A DNA stretch of 64,000 nt from Paraburkholderia caledonica NBRC 102488. Its GTDB lineage: Bacteria > Pseudomonadota > Gammaproteobacteria > Burkholderiales > Burkholderiaceae. The notes under the pieces were generated by a model that saw only the letters and a program-made list of their open reading frames with translations, was not told where the DNA came from and did not search any database. How positions within the stretch are numbered: position 1 is the first letter of the stretch; every line of letters starts with the position of its first letter. A program made the position numbers and the translations under genes. This document shows, piece by piece, positions 37,012 to 45,901 of this stretch. The stretch spans positions 124,001-188,000 of the forward strand of contig NZ_BAYE01000011.1 in NCBI RefSeq assembly GCF_000685095.1, in the 5' to 3' direction.

Positions 37012-38097
37012 ATGTCCGACACACCAGACTCAACCGGCTTCACCGCGACAGCCCGAACTCAGACGAGCCGCATGCGCCGTGGGACGGGCCGCACGGTGCT
37101 GTCGGATGTCGCGAAGCTGGCGGGCGTGTCGACGGCGACCGTATCGCGCGTCTATAACGAGCCGGAGAAAGTATCGGCTGCGGTGCGCGAGCGCGTCGAA
37201 CACGCGGCGCTCGCGCTGAACTGGTTTCCCAACGCGGCGGGCCGCGCGCTTGCGTCCACGCGCAGCCACATCGCCGGCATCATCATTCCCACGCTCGACG
37301 ACCAGGTGTTCGCCTCGCAGGTAAGCGGCATGCAGGCTGCGTTTGCGACGCGCGGCATCACGCTCGTTCTCGGCTGCTCGAACTACGATCCCACGCAAGC
37401 GCTCGTGCAGGTGCGCGCGATGCTCGCGCGAGGCGTCGAGGCGATGGCAATCGTGGGTGACGCGCATCCGCCAGAACTCTTCGACGCGTTGCGGCTCTAC
37501 CGCGTGCCGTATGCGGTCACGTACGCGTATCGCAAGGAGAGTCCGCACGTCTGCATCGGCTTCGACAATTTCGCGGCGTATGTGCAAATGACCGAACATC
37601 TGATCGCCCTCGGTCATCGTTCATTCGCGGTGTGCATTCAGCCGACGCGCGACAACGACCGGGTGCAGGCGCGCGTCGCCGGCATTCGCGCGACGCTCGA
37701 ACGTCACGGCCTCGCGGTGCGACCCGAACACATGTGCGAGGGGGAATCGACAATCGCATTCGGGCGCCGCAGTCTGCGCTCCATCTGGCAAGCGGCGAGC
37801 GAACGCCCGACTGCTCTTATCTGCGGCAACGATCACATCGCGCTTGGCGTGCTGCGCGAAGCGGAAGAGCTCGGCATTGCCATACCGCGCGAGCTTTCAG
37901 TAACAGGCTTTGACGATCTCGAGATATCCAGAGAGATTCACCCCACGCTCACCACGATGCGCGTGGATACCCGTGAAATCGGACAACTCACCGCGCAATA
38001 TCTGCTCGACATGCTAGACGGCAAGCGGGCGCAACGCGGTCAAGAAGTGCACGCGCTACTTCAGGTCAGAGAGTCGACGGGGCCGGCGTCACGATAA
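37012..38097 (+). CDS. LacI-family transcription regulator
   Basis: 361 aa from ATG 37012. A GTG at 36919 in the same frame, right after the aldolase stop, is an alternative start; neither has a strong ribosome binding site. LacI helix-turn-helix TVLSDVAKLAGVSTATVSRV, hinge (ALASTRSHIAGIIIP), then the periplasmic-binding-like core (ALICGNDHIALGVLREAEEL; LSVTGFDDLEISREIHPTLT). GntR-like subgroup. Its stop overlaps the convergent aminotransferase stop by 9 bp. Confidence 0.9.
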   Translation: MSDTPDSTGFTATARTQTSRMRRGTGRTVLSDVAKLAGVSTATVSRVYNEPEKVSAAVRERVEHAALALNWFPNAAGRALASTRSHIAGIIIPTLDDQVFASQVSGMQAAFATRGITLVLGCSNYDPTQALVQVRAMLARGVEAMAIVGDAHPPELFDALRLYRVPYAVTYAYRKESPHVCIGFDNFAAYVQMTEHLIALGHRSFAVCIQPTRDNDRVQARVAGIRATLERHGLAVRPEHMCEGESTIAFGRRSLRSIWQAASERPTALICGNDHIALGVLREAEELGIAIPRELSVTGFDDLEISREIHPTLTTMRVDTREIGQLTAQYLLDMLDGKRAQRGQEVHALLQVRESTGPASR

Positions 38098-39333
38098 GAC
38101 AACGTTGCGTGCCGCAGTGTCATATGCGCGCCGCAACCGCTTTGCGCCTTCTTCGATATCGGCAATACCCGGCGCCGCAAACGACAAACGCAACGACGCA
38201 GGGTCGATCCTGTCCGCGAAAAATGCCTTGCCCGGCACGAACATGACCTTATTGTCGATAGCACGCTGTAGAAGCGCGGACGCGTCGATGCCTTCGATCC
38301 GCGCCCAGACGAACATGCCCCCGTCAGGCCGATGAAACTGGAACGTATCGCCGAACTGCGAGCGCAGTGCTTCGCATAGCGCCTCGCATTTGCGCCCGTA
38401 CATTTCGGTGATGCGCGGCAGGTGTCGTTCGAGCGCACCGTCGGCCAGATATTCGGCGGCAATGCCTTGCGTCCACGGCGCACTGCACAGGTCGACGGTC
38501 TGCTTTGCAATCACACAACGGCGCGCAATTTCGGCCGGTGCGATTGTCCAACCTACGCGCAGTCCAGGCGCGACGATCTTCGAAAGACTCGCGAAATGCA
38601 CGACCCAGTCACGTGAGCCCTCCACTTCGGCCGCAAGCGAGATGATCGACGGAACCGCGACCCCGGAAAAGCGCAGATCGCCGTACGGGTCGTCTTCGAC
38701 GATAAGAAACCTGTATTGCACCGCAAGCTTGAGCAACGCGATGCGGCGCTCCCGCGTGATGGTTGCGCCGGTCGGATTGGCAAACGTCGGGACCGTATAG
38801 AGCAGCTTCGGGCGCGCGACCGTACCCGACGCCAGAAGCGCCGCGAGATGGTCGACGTCGAGGCCGTGCGCATCGACCGGCACGGTAACGATTTTCGCCT
38901 GCTGGAGCTTGAGTGCCTGAAGCGTAGCCGGATACGCAGGCTGTTCGGTCAGCACGACATCGCCCGGACTCACCAGCACGCGAAGCAGCAGGTCGAGTCC
39001 TTGCTGGGAGCCCGTGGTCACCAGCATTTCGTTCAACGCGCATGGCACGCCACGACGCGCCATCAGGTCTATGAGTTCGTGCTTCAGACGCGGCAGCCCG
39101 TCAGTCGGCCCGTACTGCAGACAGCTGTTCGGGTCCTGATATGCGCGAGCTTCTGCCTGCTGCAAGCCGTCGACATCGAACAGATCGCTAGCGGGATAGC
39201 CGCCCGCGAATGAAATCATGCCTGGCTCACCCAGATACTTGAACAGTTCGCGAATCGGAGAGCCTGAAGGATTCTGGAAAGGGGCGGTGAATTCGTACAT
39301 GTTTTCGGCGGTTGAGCCCAGGTCGTCAAGCAT
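38089..39333 (-). CDS. PLP-dependent aminotransferase, probably 2-aminoadipate:2-oxoglutarate type
   Basis: 414 aa, fold type I. ISFAGGYPASDLFDVDGLQQ, YGPTDGLPRLKHEL, TTGSQQGLDLLLRVLVSPGD, the ED-DPYGDLRF element and the PLP Lys in FASLSKIVAPGLRVGW place it with LysN/MocR-like aminotransferases but without the DNA-binding half. In this cluster it would convert L-2-aminoadipate to 2-oxoadipate, the substrate of the DUF1338 enzyme. 13 bp after the FAD oxidase gene; same transcript likely. Confidence 0.85.
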   Translation of the reverse strand: MLDDLGSTAENMYEFTAPFQNPSGSPIRELFKYLGEPGMISFAGGYPASDLFDVDGLQQAEARAYQDPNSCLQYGPTDGLPRLKHELIDLMARRGVPCALNEMLVTTGSQQGLDLLLRVLVSPGDVVLTEQPAYPATLQALKLQQAKIVTVPVDAHGLDVDHLAALLASGTVARPKLLYTVPTFANPTGATITRERRIALLKLAVQYRFLIVEDDPYGDLRFSGVAVPSIISLAAEVEGSRDWVVHFASLSKIVAPGLRVGWTIAPAEIARRCVIAKQTVDLCSAPWTQGIAAEYLADGALERHLPRITEMYGRKCEALCEALRSQFGDTFQFHRPDGGMFVWARIEGIDASALLQRAIDNKVMFVPGKAFFADRIDPASLRLSFAAPGIADIEEGAKRLRRAYDTAARNVVLS

Positions 39334-39346
39334 TATTCGTGGTCGC

Positions 39347-40519
39347 CTACACCACGTTTTTTTCCACGATAGGACGGTTTTCGAGCAGACGGTCCCAGTT
39401 CAGCGAAGAGAGATCGAGCGACACATAACGACCATTCAGAATCAGTTCGCTTACGCCGCGGCCCGTTGCAGGGCCCTGCTGAAGACCATGTCCGCTGTAC
39501 CCGTTCGCGAACACGCAGTTTTCGATTTGCGGGTGATAGCCAATGATCGCGTTGTGGTCGAATACGTTGTACTCGTAATAGCCAGACCAGCAGTTCGCGA
39601 CACGCAGCGCTTCGAACTCCGGCACGCGATGCGCAAGCGTCGGCCAGATGACGTCGTCGAAAAGGCCGTGATCGACTTCGTCGAGCGGCAGATCGTCAGG
39701 ATCGTTATCCGCGCCCGGCGATGTGCCGCAAATGTAGGTCTTCCCTTCCGGCCGGAAATAGACGCCGGTAGGATCGATCAGCAACGGACAATCCGCGAGG
39801 TGAGCCGGAGACGACACATTGAAAATGCTGCGACGGCGAGCAAAGACCGGAATGTCGATGTCCATCATTCCGGCAATCTTCCGCGCCCATGCGCCTGCCG
39901 CGTTCACGACCGTATCGCATGCGAAGCGCTCGCCATTGCTGGCGATGACGTGCGTGATCTTGCGGCCCTCGCGAACGACACCGGTCACATCGGCGGCAAT
40001 GTAGCGCGCGCCGAGCGACTGGGCTTTCTTGCGAAGCGCCTGCACGAGGCCATAGCCGTCGAACCATCCTTCGCCGCTCTCGCCGAAGGCCCCCGACGTG
40101 AGGTCGGACACGTTCAGCCAAGGGAATCTGGCCTTCAGCGCTTGCTGGTCCATCAGATTGATGTCCGCGCCAAGGCCCTTCTGCAACGCGTGATTTTCGC
40201 GCAGCGTTGCGTGGCCGGCGGCCGTGGCCAGAAACAGGTAACCGCCTTCGTGCAAATCGATCGAGGGCTTGTTGCCGTCCACTTCAAGAAGCTCGCCGAT
40301 ATTGCGCAGAAATTCGATACCGTACAGCGACATCTGAATCGATAACGGCGTGGAGAACTGCTGCCGGATCGAAGCGGCCGATAAAGCCGACGACGACTTC
40401 GCGTAGCTCGGATCACGTTCGATAACGGACACGGAAACCGTCGGATCGGAAGCGCGCAAGAAGTAAGCAATAGAACTGCCGATAACCCCGCCACCGACAA
40501 TAACGACTTGTGAACTCAC
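39347..40519 (-). CDS. FAD-dependent amino-acid oxidase/dehydrogenase, candidate L-pipecolate oxidase
   Basis: 390 aa from GTG 40519, with GGAG 8 nt upstream; the FAD motif VVIVGGGVIGSSIAYFL starts right after it, so longer starts are unlikely. DAO family: VVNAAGAWARKIAG, VYFRPEGKTYICGTSPG, IENCVFANGYSGHGLQQGPA. Context next to ALDH7, aminotransferase and HglS suggests oxidation of L-pipecolate or a related cyclic imino acid, as AmaA does in Pseudomonas, but the substrate is inferred from context and could be another secondary amine. Confidence 0.8.
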   Translation of the reverse strand: MSSQVVIVGGGVIGSSIAYFLRASDPTVSVSVIERDPSYAKSSSALSAASIRQQFSTPLSIQMSLYGIEFLRNIGELLEVDGNKPSIDLHEGGYLFLATAAGHATLRENHALQKGLGADINLMDQQALKARFPWLNVSDLTSGAFGESGEGWFDGYGLVQALRKKAQSLGARYIAADVTGVVREGRKITHVIASNGERFACDTVVNAAGAWARKIAGMMDIDIPVFARRRSIFNVSSPAHLADCPLLIDPTGVYFRPEGKTYICGTSPGADNDPDDLPLDEVDHGLFDDVIWPTLAHRVPEFEALRVANCWSGYYEYNVFDHNAIIGYHPQIENCVFANGYSGHGLQQGPATGRGVSELILNGRYVSLDLSSLNWDRLLENRPIVEKNVV

Positions 40520-40617
40520 GACTCGCTCCAGGTTGCACATGACCGGGCTGCCCCGGAAAGGGCCCGCCGGCATACAGCGGCCGAGTTGTCCGGCAGGGCC
40601 GCAACGACAGCTCGCGC

Positions 40618-40645
40618 AAAAAAACGGCCGTGGTTAAACAGCCGT
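40618..40645 (-). terminator. Intrinsic terminator after amaB
   Basis: Minus strand: ACGGC, 12-nt loop, GCCGT followed by a T7 run. It lies between the ALDH7 stop (40666) and the FAD oxidase start. It could end or attenuate the upstream transcript, giving less of the last two genes, or these may have their own promoter. Confidence 0.65.
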
Positions 40646-40665
40646 GTACGTGCAGCGCAAAACGC

Positions 40666-42165
40666 TCAGCCGATGTTGAAATCGATGCCCTGAGCGAGCG
40701 GCAGTGCCGACGAATAGTTGACGGTGTTGGTCGCGCGCCGCATATAAGCTTTCCACGAGTCGGAGCCCGATTCGCGACCGCCGCCCGTTTCCTTTTCGCC
40801 GCCGAACGCGCCGCCAATTTCCGCGCCGCTCGGTCCGATGTTCACGTTCGCGATACCGCAGTCGCTGCCCGACGCCGACAGGAATCGCTCCGCTTCACGC
40901 AGGTCAGTCGTGAAGACGCACGACGAAAGACCGTGAACCGCTGCGTTGTTTCCGTCGATCGCGTCGTTGAAGTCGCTGTACTTCAGCACATAGAGAATCG
41001 GGGCGAACGTTTCCTTCAGCACGACCGACGTTTGCGAAGGCATTTCGACGATTGCCGGACGCACATAAAAGCCCTTCTCATTGCCGGCAACCGCATGACG
41101 CTCGCCGCCGAACACCTTGCCGCCTTCGCTCTTTGCCTCTTCGAGCGCCGCTTGCATGCGGTTGAACGACTGTTCGTCGATCAGCGGCCCCATCAGCACA
41201 CCCTGCTCCAACGGATTGCCGATCACGACCTTGCTGTACAGCGCCTTCAAACGTTCGACGGCTTTGTCGTACACGCCTTCGTGAACGAACAGACGGCGCA
41301 GCGACGTGCAGCGCTGACCGGCCGTGCCGACTGCAGAAAAAACGATGCCGCGCAGTGCCAGTTCCATATCGGCGCTGCCGGAGACGATGCCCGCGTTATT
41401 GCCGCCGAGTTCGAGAATCGAGCGGCCAAAACGGCGCGCCACTTCGACGCCGACCGCGCGGCCCATTTCCGTGCTCCCCGTCGCGCTCACGATATTGGAA
41501 CGCGGGTCGGCAACCAGCTTTGCGCCGACATCGCGGCCACCGTTCACGACGCTCGTCAGGCCTTCGGGAGCGTCGCCGAATTCCTTCAACGCGTCCTGCA
41601 GAATCTTGTCGACTGCCAGCGCGGTGAGCGGTGTCTTTTCCGATGGTTTCCAGACGACCGCATTGCCGCATACCAGCGCGAGCGCGGCATTCCACGACCA
41701 CACGGCTGCAGGAAAGTTGAACGCGGAAATGATGGTGCACACGCCGAGCGGATGCCACGTCTCAGCCATGCGATGGCCCGGACGCTCCGACGCGATCGTC
41801 AAGCCGTAAAGCTGACGCGACAACCCAACCGCGAAGTCGCAGATGTCGATCATTTCCTGCACTTCGCCGAGGCCTTCCTGAAGGATCTTGCCGGTCTCGA
41901 GCGTGATGATGCTGCCGAGCGCGTGCTTCTGCTCGCGCAGCTTGTTACCCAGCAGACGCACCAGTTCTCCGCGGCGCGGCGCCGGCACGTTGCGCCAGCT
42001 TGCGTAAGCCTTCTGGGCGCTGGCCAGTGCGGCGTCTACCTCGGCGACCGTCCGGCTCGCGACGCGGCCGATAAGTTCGCCGTTGATCGGCGAATGGACG
42101 GCAATGTCGCCCGCTTCCGCGAGATGGGAAATACCGAGTTCCGAGAGAATGGCGGATGCTTTCAC
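40666..42165 (-). CDS. amaB: L-2-aminoadipate-6-semialdehyde dehydrogenase (ALDH7/antiquitin, AmaB-like)
   Basis: 499 aa from GTG 42165, with AGAGG 8 nt upstream; a longer frame upstream has no site. ALDH7 markers: HPLGVCTIISAFNFPAAVWS, WKPSEKTPLTALAV, Glu in LELGGNNAGIV, Cys in GTAGQRCTSLRRLF, and the C-terminal GGEKETGGGRESGSDSWKAY with LPLAQGIDF. Oxidises 2-aminoadipate-6-semialdehyde to L-2-aminoadipate with NAD(P). Between the DUF1338 gene and the FAD oxidase gene. Two ATTTC-N6-GAAAT dyads lie just upstream. Confidence 0.9.
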   Translation of the reverse strand: MKASAILSELGISHLAEAGDIAVHSPINGELIGRVASRTVAEVDAALASAQKAYASWRNVPAPRRGELVRLLGNKLREQKHALGSIITLETGKILQEGLGEVQEMIDICDFAVGLSRQLYGLTIASERPGHRMAETWHPLGVCTIISAFNFPAAVWSWNAALALVCGNAVVWKPSEKTPLTALAVDKILQDALKEFGDAPEGLTSVVNGGRDVGAKLVADPRSNIVSATGSTEMGRAVGVEVARRFGRSILELGGNNAGIVSGSADMELALRGIVFSAVGTAGQRCTSLRRLFVHEGVYDKAVERLKALYSKVVIGNPLEQGVLMGPLIDEQSFNRMQAALEEAKSEGGKVFGGERHAVAGNEKGFYVRPAIVEMPSQTSVVLKETFAPILYVLKYSDFNDAIDGNNAAVHGLSSCVFTTDLREAERFLSASGSDCGIANVNIGPSGAEIGGAFGGEKETGGGRESGSDSWKAYMRRATNTVNYSSALPLAQGIDFNIG

Positions 42166-42182
42166 GATTGAGACCTCTTTGA

Positions 42183-42299
42183 ATTTCCAATACGAAATTT
42201 TGGTACGTTCGGAAACTATACACGCGCGGGTATTTGCCGGCAACATCAACCGTTTCCGCTGCCGCCGCGCGGTCGGGAGCGTTATTTCTGATAGGAAAT
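42183..42299. promoter_or_regulatory. Two ATTTC-N6-GAAAT dyads upstream of amaB
   Basis: ATTTC-CAATAC-GAAAT (42183-42198, extended to AATTTC/GAAATT) and ATTTC-TGATAG-GAAAT (42284-42299), 101 bp apart in the 205-bp gap between hglS and amaB. Each contains a T-N11-A pattern as in LysR boxes. The divergent LysR gene at 43581 is a candidate binder. Confidence 0.6.
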
Positions 42300-42370
42300 G
42301 CGGCTTGCGTTCGGATCGGCGTTAATTATGAGCATGAGACCCTCACCTGAAAGACGGGCCGGCGCTCCGC

Positions 42371-43405
42371 CTACAGTGCCGCGTTCGCGGTCATTTTGAA
42401 AATGCCTTGCGCATTGCCGGCGTCGAAACGCAGGTCTATGACCCAGCTACGCGACGCCTGATCGAAAGTACGCTTGCGAGTGATGAATTCATAGAAGGAG
42501 CCGGGCACCGTGCGCGTGACGAGCCTGTCGCCAGTGGACCTGAATTGACGCTCGACCGTGTCCGCGCGATAGGCGGTCTGGAAGACGCGGCCTGAGCGCG
42601 AGCGCTCGACTTCGGGTTTCATGGGCCGGCCCTTGCCCTTCTCTTCGTCCGACAGCGTGAACACGTCTTCCACGCGATCCGTCGCGTGATTGAAGGCGTT
42701 GCCTTCGGTAGCGATCCACGCCATTTCCGCTGATTCGCGCAACAGGACTTCGTAGTCCGCCTCGCTCGGCAGATCGTGCTGGCGAGCGAACGCGCCGACA
42801 ATGACCGGCAGCAACTTGTGAGCTGCCTCGATAGCAAGCGAGCCTTCACGCTCCAGTTCCCAGAGTTGCGATACGGCGAGCGGCGTCAACGGATCTTTCG
42901 ACGAATGGACCACGTTAGTGACTGCCTGCTGGAACTCGTTGGAGAAGCGTTCGGGATGCAACTCACTCACGAAGAACTGCGCGATTTCATCGGGCGCGTC
43001 CTCATGCGCGTACGCACGGCCGGTCATGCCAAGTTTGTCGAGCGGATAGCGGCCGTTCAGCCTGAAGCCAAGCGGACGCAAGATGCGAGTGAATGCCGCC
43101 TCGCCCGGAGGCAACGCCCCGTTGCTCTCCCACCTCACCGTGCGCAACGCGCCGTGATCGAAGTACACAGAGCCGCCGTTCGCGATTGTTTCGGTCGTAT
43201 AGGCGCGCCCGTTCGGCGAACGCTCCAGCAGATCCTCGAATAAGGCCATATTCATCGCCTGCGCGAGTTCGGCGCGCGTCACAGTGCCGTCTTCCCAATC
43301 CGCGAGTGCACTCGGAAATCTCAGGGTTGTAAAGAGCGACTCCGTTTTGGCCGGGCCAAGCAGTTTCAGTAACAGGCGTTCAACGTTTGAATTGCGCATC
43401 TGCAT
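42371..43405 (-). CDS. hglS: DUF1338 2-oxoadipate dioxygenase/decarboxylase (HglS-like, short form)
   Basis: 344 aa. DUF1338 metal site: His84 and Arg88 in FDHGALRTVRW (HxxxR), a later His in NAFNHATDRV, and Glu in PGSFYEFITR. In Pseudomonas the family enzyme HglS turns 2-oxoadipate into D-2-hydroxyglutarate with Fe(II) and O2 in lysine catabolism. This copy is shorter than the roughly 460-aa Pseudomonas YdcJ/HglS form. Adjacent ALDH7 and aminotransferase genes supply its substrate. GAGAGAAATGCAG precedes a second ATG at codon 3, an alternative start. Confidence 0.88.
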   Translation of the reverse strand: MQMRNSNVERLLLKLLGPAKTESLFTTLRFPSALADWEDGTVTRAELAQAMNMALFEDLLERSPNGRAYTTETIANGGSVYFDHGALRTVRWESNGALPPGEAAFTRILRPLGFRLNGRYPLDKLGMTGRAYAHEDAPDEIAQFFVSELHPERFSNEFQQAVTNVVHSSKDPLTPLAVSQLWELEREGSLAIEAAHKLLPVIVGAFARQHDLPSEADYEVLLRESAEMAWIATEGNAFNHATDRVEDVFTLSDEEKGKGRPMKPEVERSRSGRVFQTAYRADTVERQFRSTGDRLVTRTVPGSFYEFITRKRTFDQASRSWVIDLRFDAGNAQGIFKMTANAAL

Positions 43406-43580
43406 TTCTCTCGGGGGCGCGCCGCCGCAGCGGGAAGGTGTTCATCGACGGCATACCGGAAACGGTAGCCAAAGGAATAGACGAAGGAATAGCCAAGCTT
43501 ACGTGATTCTCATTATTCAAAGTGTTGCGCGCCGCGTAAAGCGAGATTAAATTGCCACTTGATGACTTTTCGGAATTAAC

Positions 43581-44486
43581 ATGCGCAAGTTCAAGGTTCC
43601 CGGCACGAGCGCGTTGCTGGCCTTCGAGGCCGCGGCGCGGCACGAAAGCTTCACTCATGCTGCGAAAGAGTTGTCTCTCACGGAAAGCGCAGTTTCGCGG
43701 CAAATCTTGACGCTCGAATCCAATCTTGGCGTGCGCCTTTTCGTTCGCTCGAAGCAGCGCGTGATGCTGACTCGCGCCGGCCGTCTGTATGGCACGCAAG
43801 TGCGCCGCGCGCTGGAGAATCTGGATCGCGACACGCTGTCGATCATTGCGCACGGCAGCGGAGGCGGTTACCTGGAACTCGCGGTGCTTCCCACGTTTGC
43901 GTCGCAATGGCTGATTCCGCGAATGAAGGACTTCAACGACCGCAACCCGGACGTTCGAATCAACATGGGTGTTCGCACCGACCCGTTTCCCTTTGAAGAG
44001 TCGCATTTCGAGGCCGCCATTCACTATGGCAAGCCGACCTGGCCGGGTACGTCGTCGGACTATCTTTTCGGCGAAGAAGTCGTGCCCGTCTGCGCGCCGT
44101 CACTGCTTGCCAAGCCCGTCAGGAGAGCGCACGAATTGCTGAACTACCCGCTTCTCCATTCGACGACGCGCCCCGACGCCTGGTCCCGCTGGTTCGCCAA
44201 TCTCGGCGTCGAAGATAGCGCCACGATGCAAGGCGTCCGGTACGAACTGCACTCCATGCTGATCAGCGCCGCTGCTGCAGGACTCGGCGTGGCCCTCGTT
44301 CCAAAATTTTTCGTCGACGCACAGCTGTCGCAACTCGGCCTCGTTATTCCGCTCGCGGCCACCACGGTCGAGGAATCCGCGTACTACCTCGTCTATCCGA
44401 CGGAGCTAAGTCACGGGAAGCCACTCGAACTCTTCAGAACCTGGTTGATTGAGGAAGCCGGCGCCTATAGCGCGGCAAGGCGCTGA
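43581..44486 (+). CDS. LysR-type regulator (GcvA-like) of the lysine/aminoadipate cluster
   Basis: 301 aa. LLAFEAAARHESFTHAAKEL and LTESAVSRQILTLESNLGVR form the DNA-binding domain, with LRLF-type start (LGVRLFVRSKQRVMLT). Effector domain with LPTFASQWLIPRMKDF, VPVCAPSLLA and AAAGLGVALVPKFF, the GcvA subgroup. Divergent from hglS, as the LysR gene beside hglS in Pseudomonas putida is. Likely activator responding to a pathway intermediate. Confidence 0.9.
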   Translation: MRKFKVPGTSALLAFEAAARHESFTHAAKELSLTESAVSRQILTLESNLGVRLFVRSKQRVMLTRAGRLYGTQVRRALENLDRDTLSIIAHGSGGGYLELAVLPTFASQWLIPRMKDFNDRNPDVRINMGVRTDPFPFEESHFEAAIHYGKPTWPGTSSDYLFGEEVVPVCAPSLLAKPVRRAHELLNYPLLHSTTRPDAWSRWFANLGVEDSATMQGVRYELHSMLISAAAAGLGVALVPKFFVDAQLSQLGLVIPLAATTVEESAYYLVYPTELSHGKPLELFRTWLIEEAGAYSAARR

Positions 44487-44590
44487 CGCGGCGCGTCGCG
44501 GGTGCCCACGGCATGGCGCTTGCGCAAACCCGAAGTGCCGGGCCATGCGCGCGGCACCAGGCGACCTCTTCCCTCTCTGCAGGAGACACC

Positions 44591-45319
44591 ATGAAACTTC
44601 TCACGACACAAGACGGCCTGCCGCGGCTGTCATGGGGCCCGATTTTCGCGGGCGTTATTCTCTCGATGATCGTCTATCTGGTCATGAGCGTGCTTGGCAC
44701 GGCTATCGGCGCGTCGCTGCTCGCGCCGATGTCCAAACCCGACCCGTTGCAAGGCTTCGGCTTCGGCTCCGGCGTGTGGGTCATCGTAACGACGGTTCTC
44801 GCTGTCTTCGTCGGTTCGTACTACGCGGGACGGTGCGCGCCCGTGCTCGGATGGCTGCATGGCCTGCTAGCATGGGCTGTCATGACGTTGTTCATCCTCT
44901 ACGGAATGACTTCGCTCATCACGGGAGCGGTTAGTACCGCAGGAAGCGTTGCGGCGACGGGTGCGCAAGTCGGCGCGCAAGCGGGCGCGACTGCGGCCAA
45001 TCAGGGAGGCGGAGCCAATTCCATCGTTGACACTGCCAAGCAGCAGATGCAGTCGGCCATGGCGTCGGCGGCATCGATGGCGTCCAGCCCCGAAGCCGGA
45101 CAACGGGCGCGCGAAACCGCTGACACGGCCGCGCGCGGCGTCGCTCGCGCCAGCTGGTTCTCTTTCGCGGCACTGATCGTCGGCGCGATTATCGCGATCG
45201 TGTCGGGCAGCGCGGGATTCCGCCATCAACCGCCGATCGAAGAAAGCGGCGGCTCGGCCGTTGGCCGCAATGCAGTGCCGGGCAGCAATCGCGTCGTTTC
45301 GCCGCGAAGCAGAGCCTGA
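44591..45319 (+). CDS. PhnA-like polytopic membrane protein
   Basis: 242 aa from ATG 44591, with AGGAGACACC directly upstream. Three hydrophobic segments in the first half (IFAGVILSMIVYLVMSVLGT; VWVIVTTVLAVFVGSYYAG; WLHGLLAWAVMTLFILYGMT), an Ala/Gln-rich central region, and one near the end (FSFAALIVGAIIAIVSGSAG). The opening LPRLSWGPIFAGVILS recurs in proteins labelled PhnA-like; function unknown. A small frame with a good ribosome binding site follows. Confidence 0.8.
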   Translation: MKLLTTQDGLPRLSWGPIFAGVILSMIVYLVMSVLGTAIGASLLAPMSKPDPLQGFGFGSGVWVIVTTVLAVFVGSYYAGRCAPVLGWLHGLLAWAVMTLFILYGMTSLITGAVSTAGSVAATGAQVGAQAGATAANQGGGANSIVDTAKQQMQSAMASAASMASSPEAGQRARETADTAARGVARASWFSFAALIVGAIIAIVSGSAGFRHQPPIEESGGSAVGRNAVPGSNRVVSPRSRA

Positions 45320-45340
45320 ACGGCAACTGAAGGAGACGGC

Positions 45341-45433
45341 ATGCGGCCCGCCTTGGGTTGCATGCCGCCGCATGTCGTCGTGCACCGTCGCGTGCGAAGA
45401 TATGTTGAGCGTGACTGTCTACGGATCGCGTAA
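45341..45433 (+). CDS. Possible 30-aa protein downstream of the PhnA-like gene
   Basis: ATG 45341 to TAA 45433, preceded by AAGGAGACGGC at ideal spacing and 21 bp after the PhnA-like stop. Basic C-terminus (HRRVRRYVERDCLRIA). Reads like a short cotranscribed gene; no family known to me. Confidence 0.35.
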   Translation: MRPALGCMPPHVVVHRRVRRYVERDCLRIA

Positions 45434-45600
45434 ATCGCAAAGGCCGTTGCCACGAATACTTAATATTCGCTGTTGCAAGGAAAAAGACGTTGGATTCCCT
45501 TGCGCCTAATGCTGTGTGCATTCTCTCCGAAAAAATTGCCGACCGCTTTAGCCGCCCGTCAATAATCTACCCCATTGGTTATTTGCCGCATTTGGACTAA

Positions 45601-45624
45601 TGTCTAATAACTCTTGGTTAGACA
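45601..45624. promoter_or_regulatory. Inverted repeat upstream of the small YWR protein gene
   Basis: TGTCTAA-N10-TTAGACA, a perfect 7-bp dyad ending 28 bp before ATG 45653. With this spacing it lies in the promoter region and may be an operator. Confidence 0.45.
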
Positions 45625-45652
45625 ACAAGAACGAACGTTGCGAGGTGGGGGC

Positions 45653-45901
45653 ATGGTCACTTTAATAGACCTGGAGATCGCGCATCTTGCGCGAGTAATG
45701 AGCGCGTCAATGACAGGAGATCTCGCGGGGCCCATCCTGCCTGCCGCCTACTGGCGCCTGCGGCTTCATCGACTACTCGATTCGCAGCACCTTACGAATG
45801 CGCAACTGCGCTCACTCGACCTCCTTCTGCTGCGACTGGACGAACTCGAAGCGCAAACTTCGAATAGCACCGCAGCCGGAATTGCGATCAGCATGAGCTA
45901 G
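45653..45901 (+). CDS. Small protein with ExxHLxRV...YWRxR signature
   Basis: 82 aa from ATG 45653, with GAGGTGGGGGC upstream. EIAHLARV at residues 8-15, then PAAYWRLRLHRLLD and RSLDLLLLRLDELEAQ. The protein at 52219 shares the pattern ELVHLERV, then PTYWRDRVEHL and RIARLARLVAEL. Probably helical and soluble; function unknown. The upstream dyad suggests regulation. Confidence 0.6.
   Translation: MVTLIDLEIAHLARVMSASMTGDLAGPILPAAYWRLRLHRLLDSQHLTNAQLRSLDLLLLRLDELEAQTSNSTAAGIAISMS

Noticed and set aside
39218..40345. 375-codon open frame on the plus strand
   Set aside because: Antisense to the FAD oxidase gene; no family features.
40630..42171. 513-codon open frame on the plus strand
   Set aside because: Antisense to the ALDH7 gene, which has complete family motifs.
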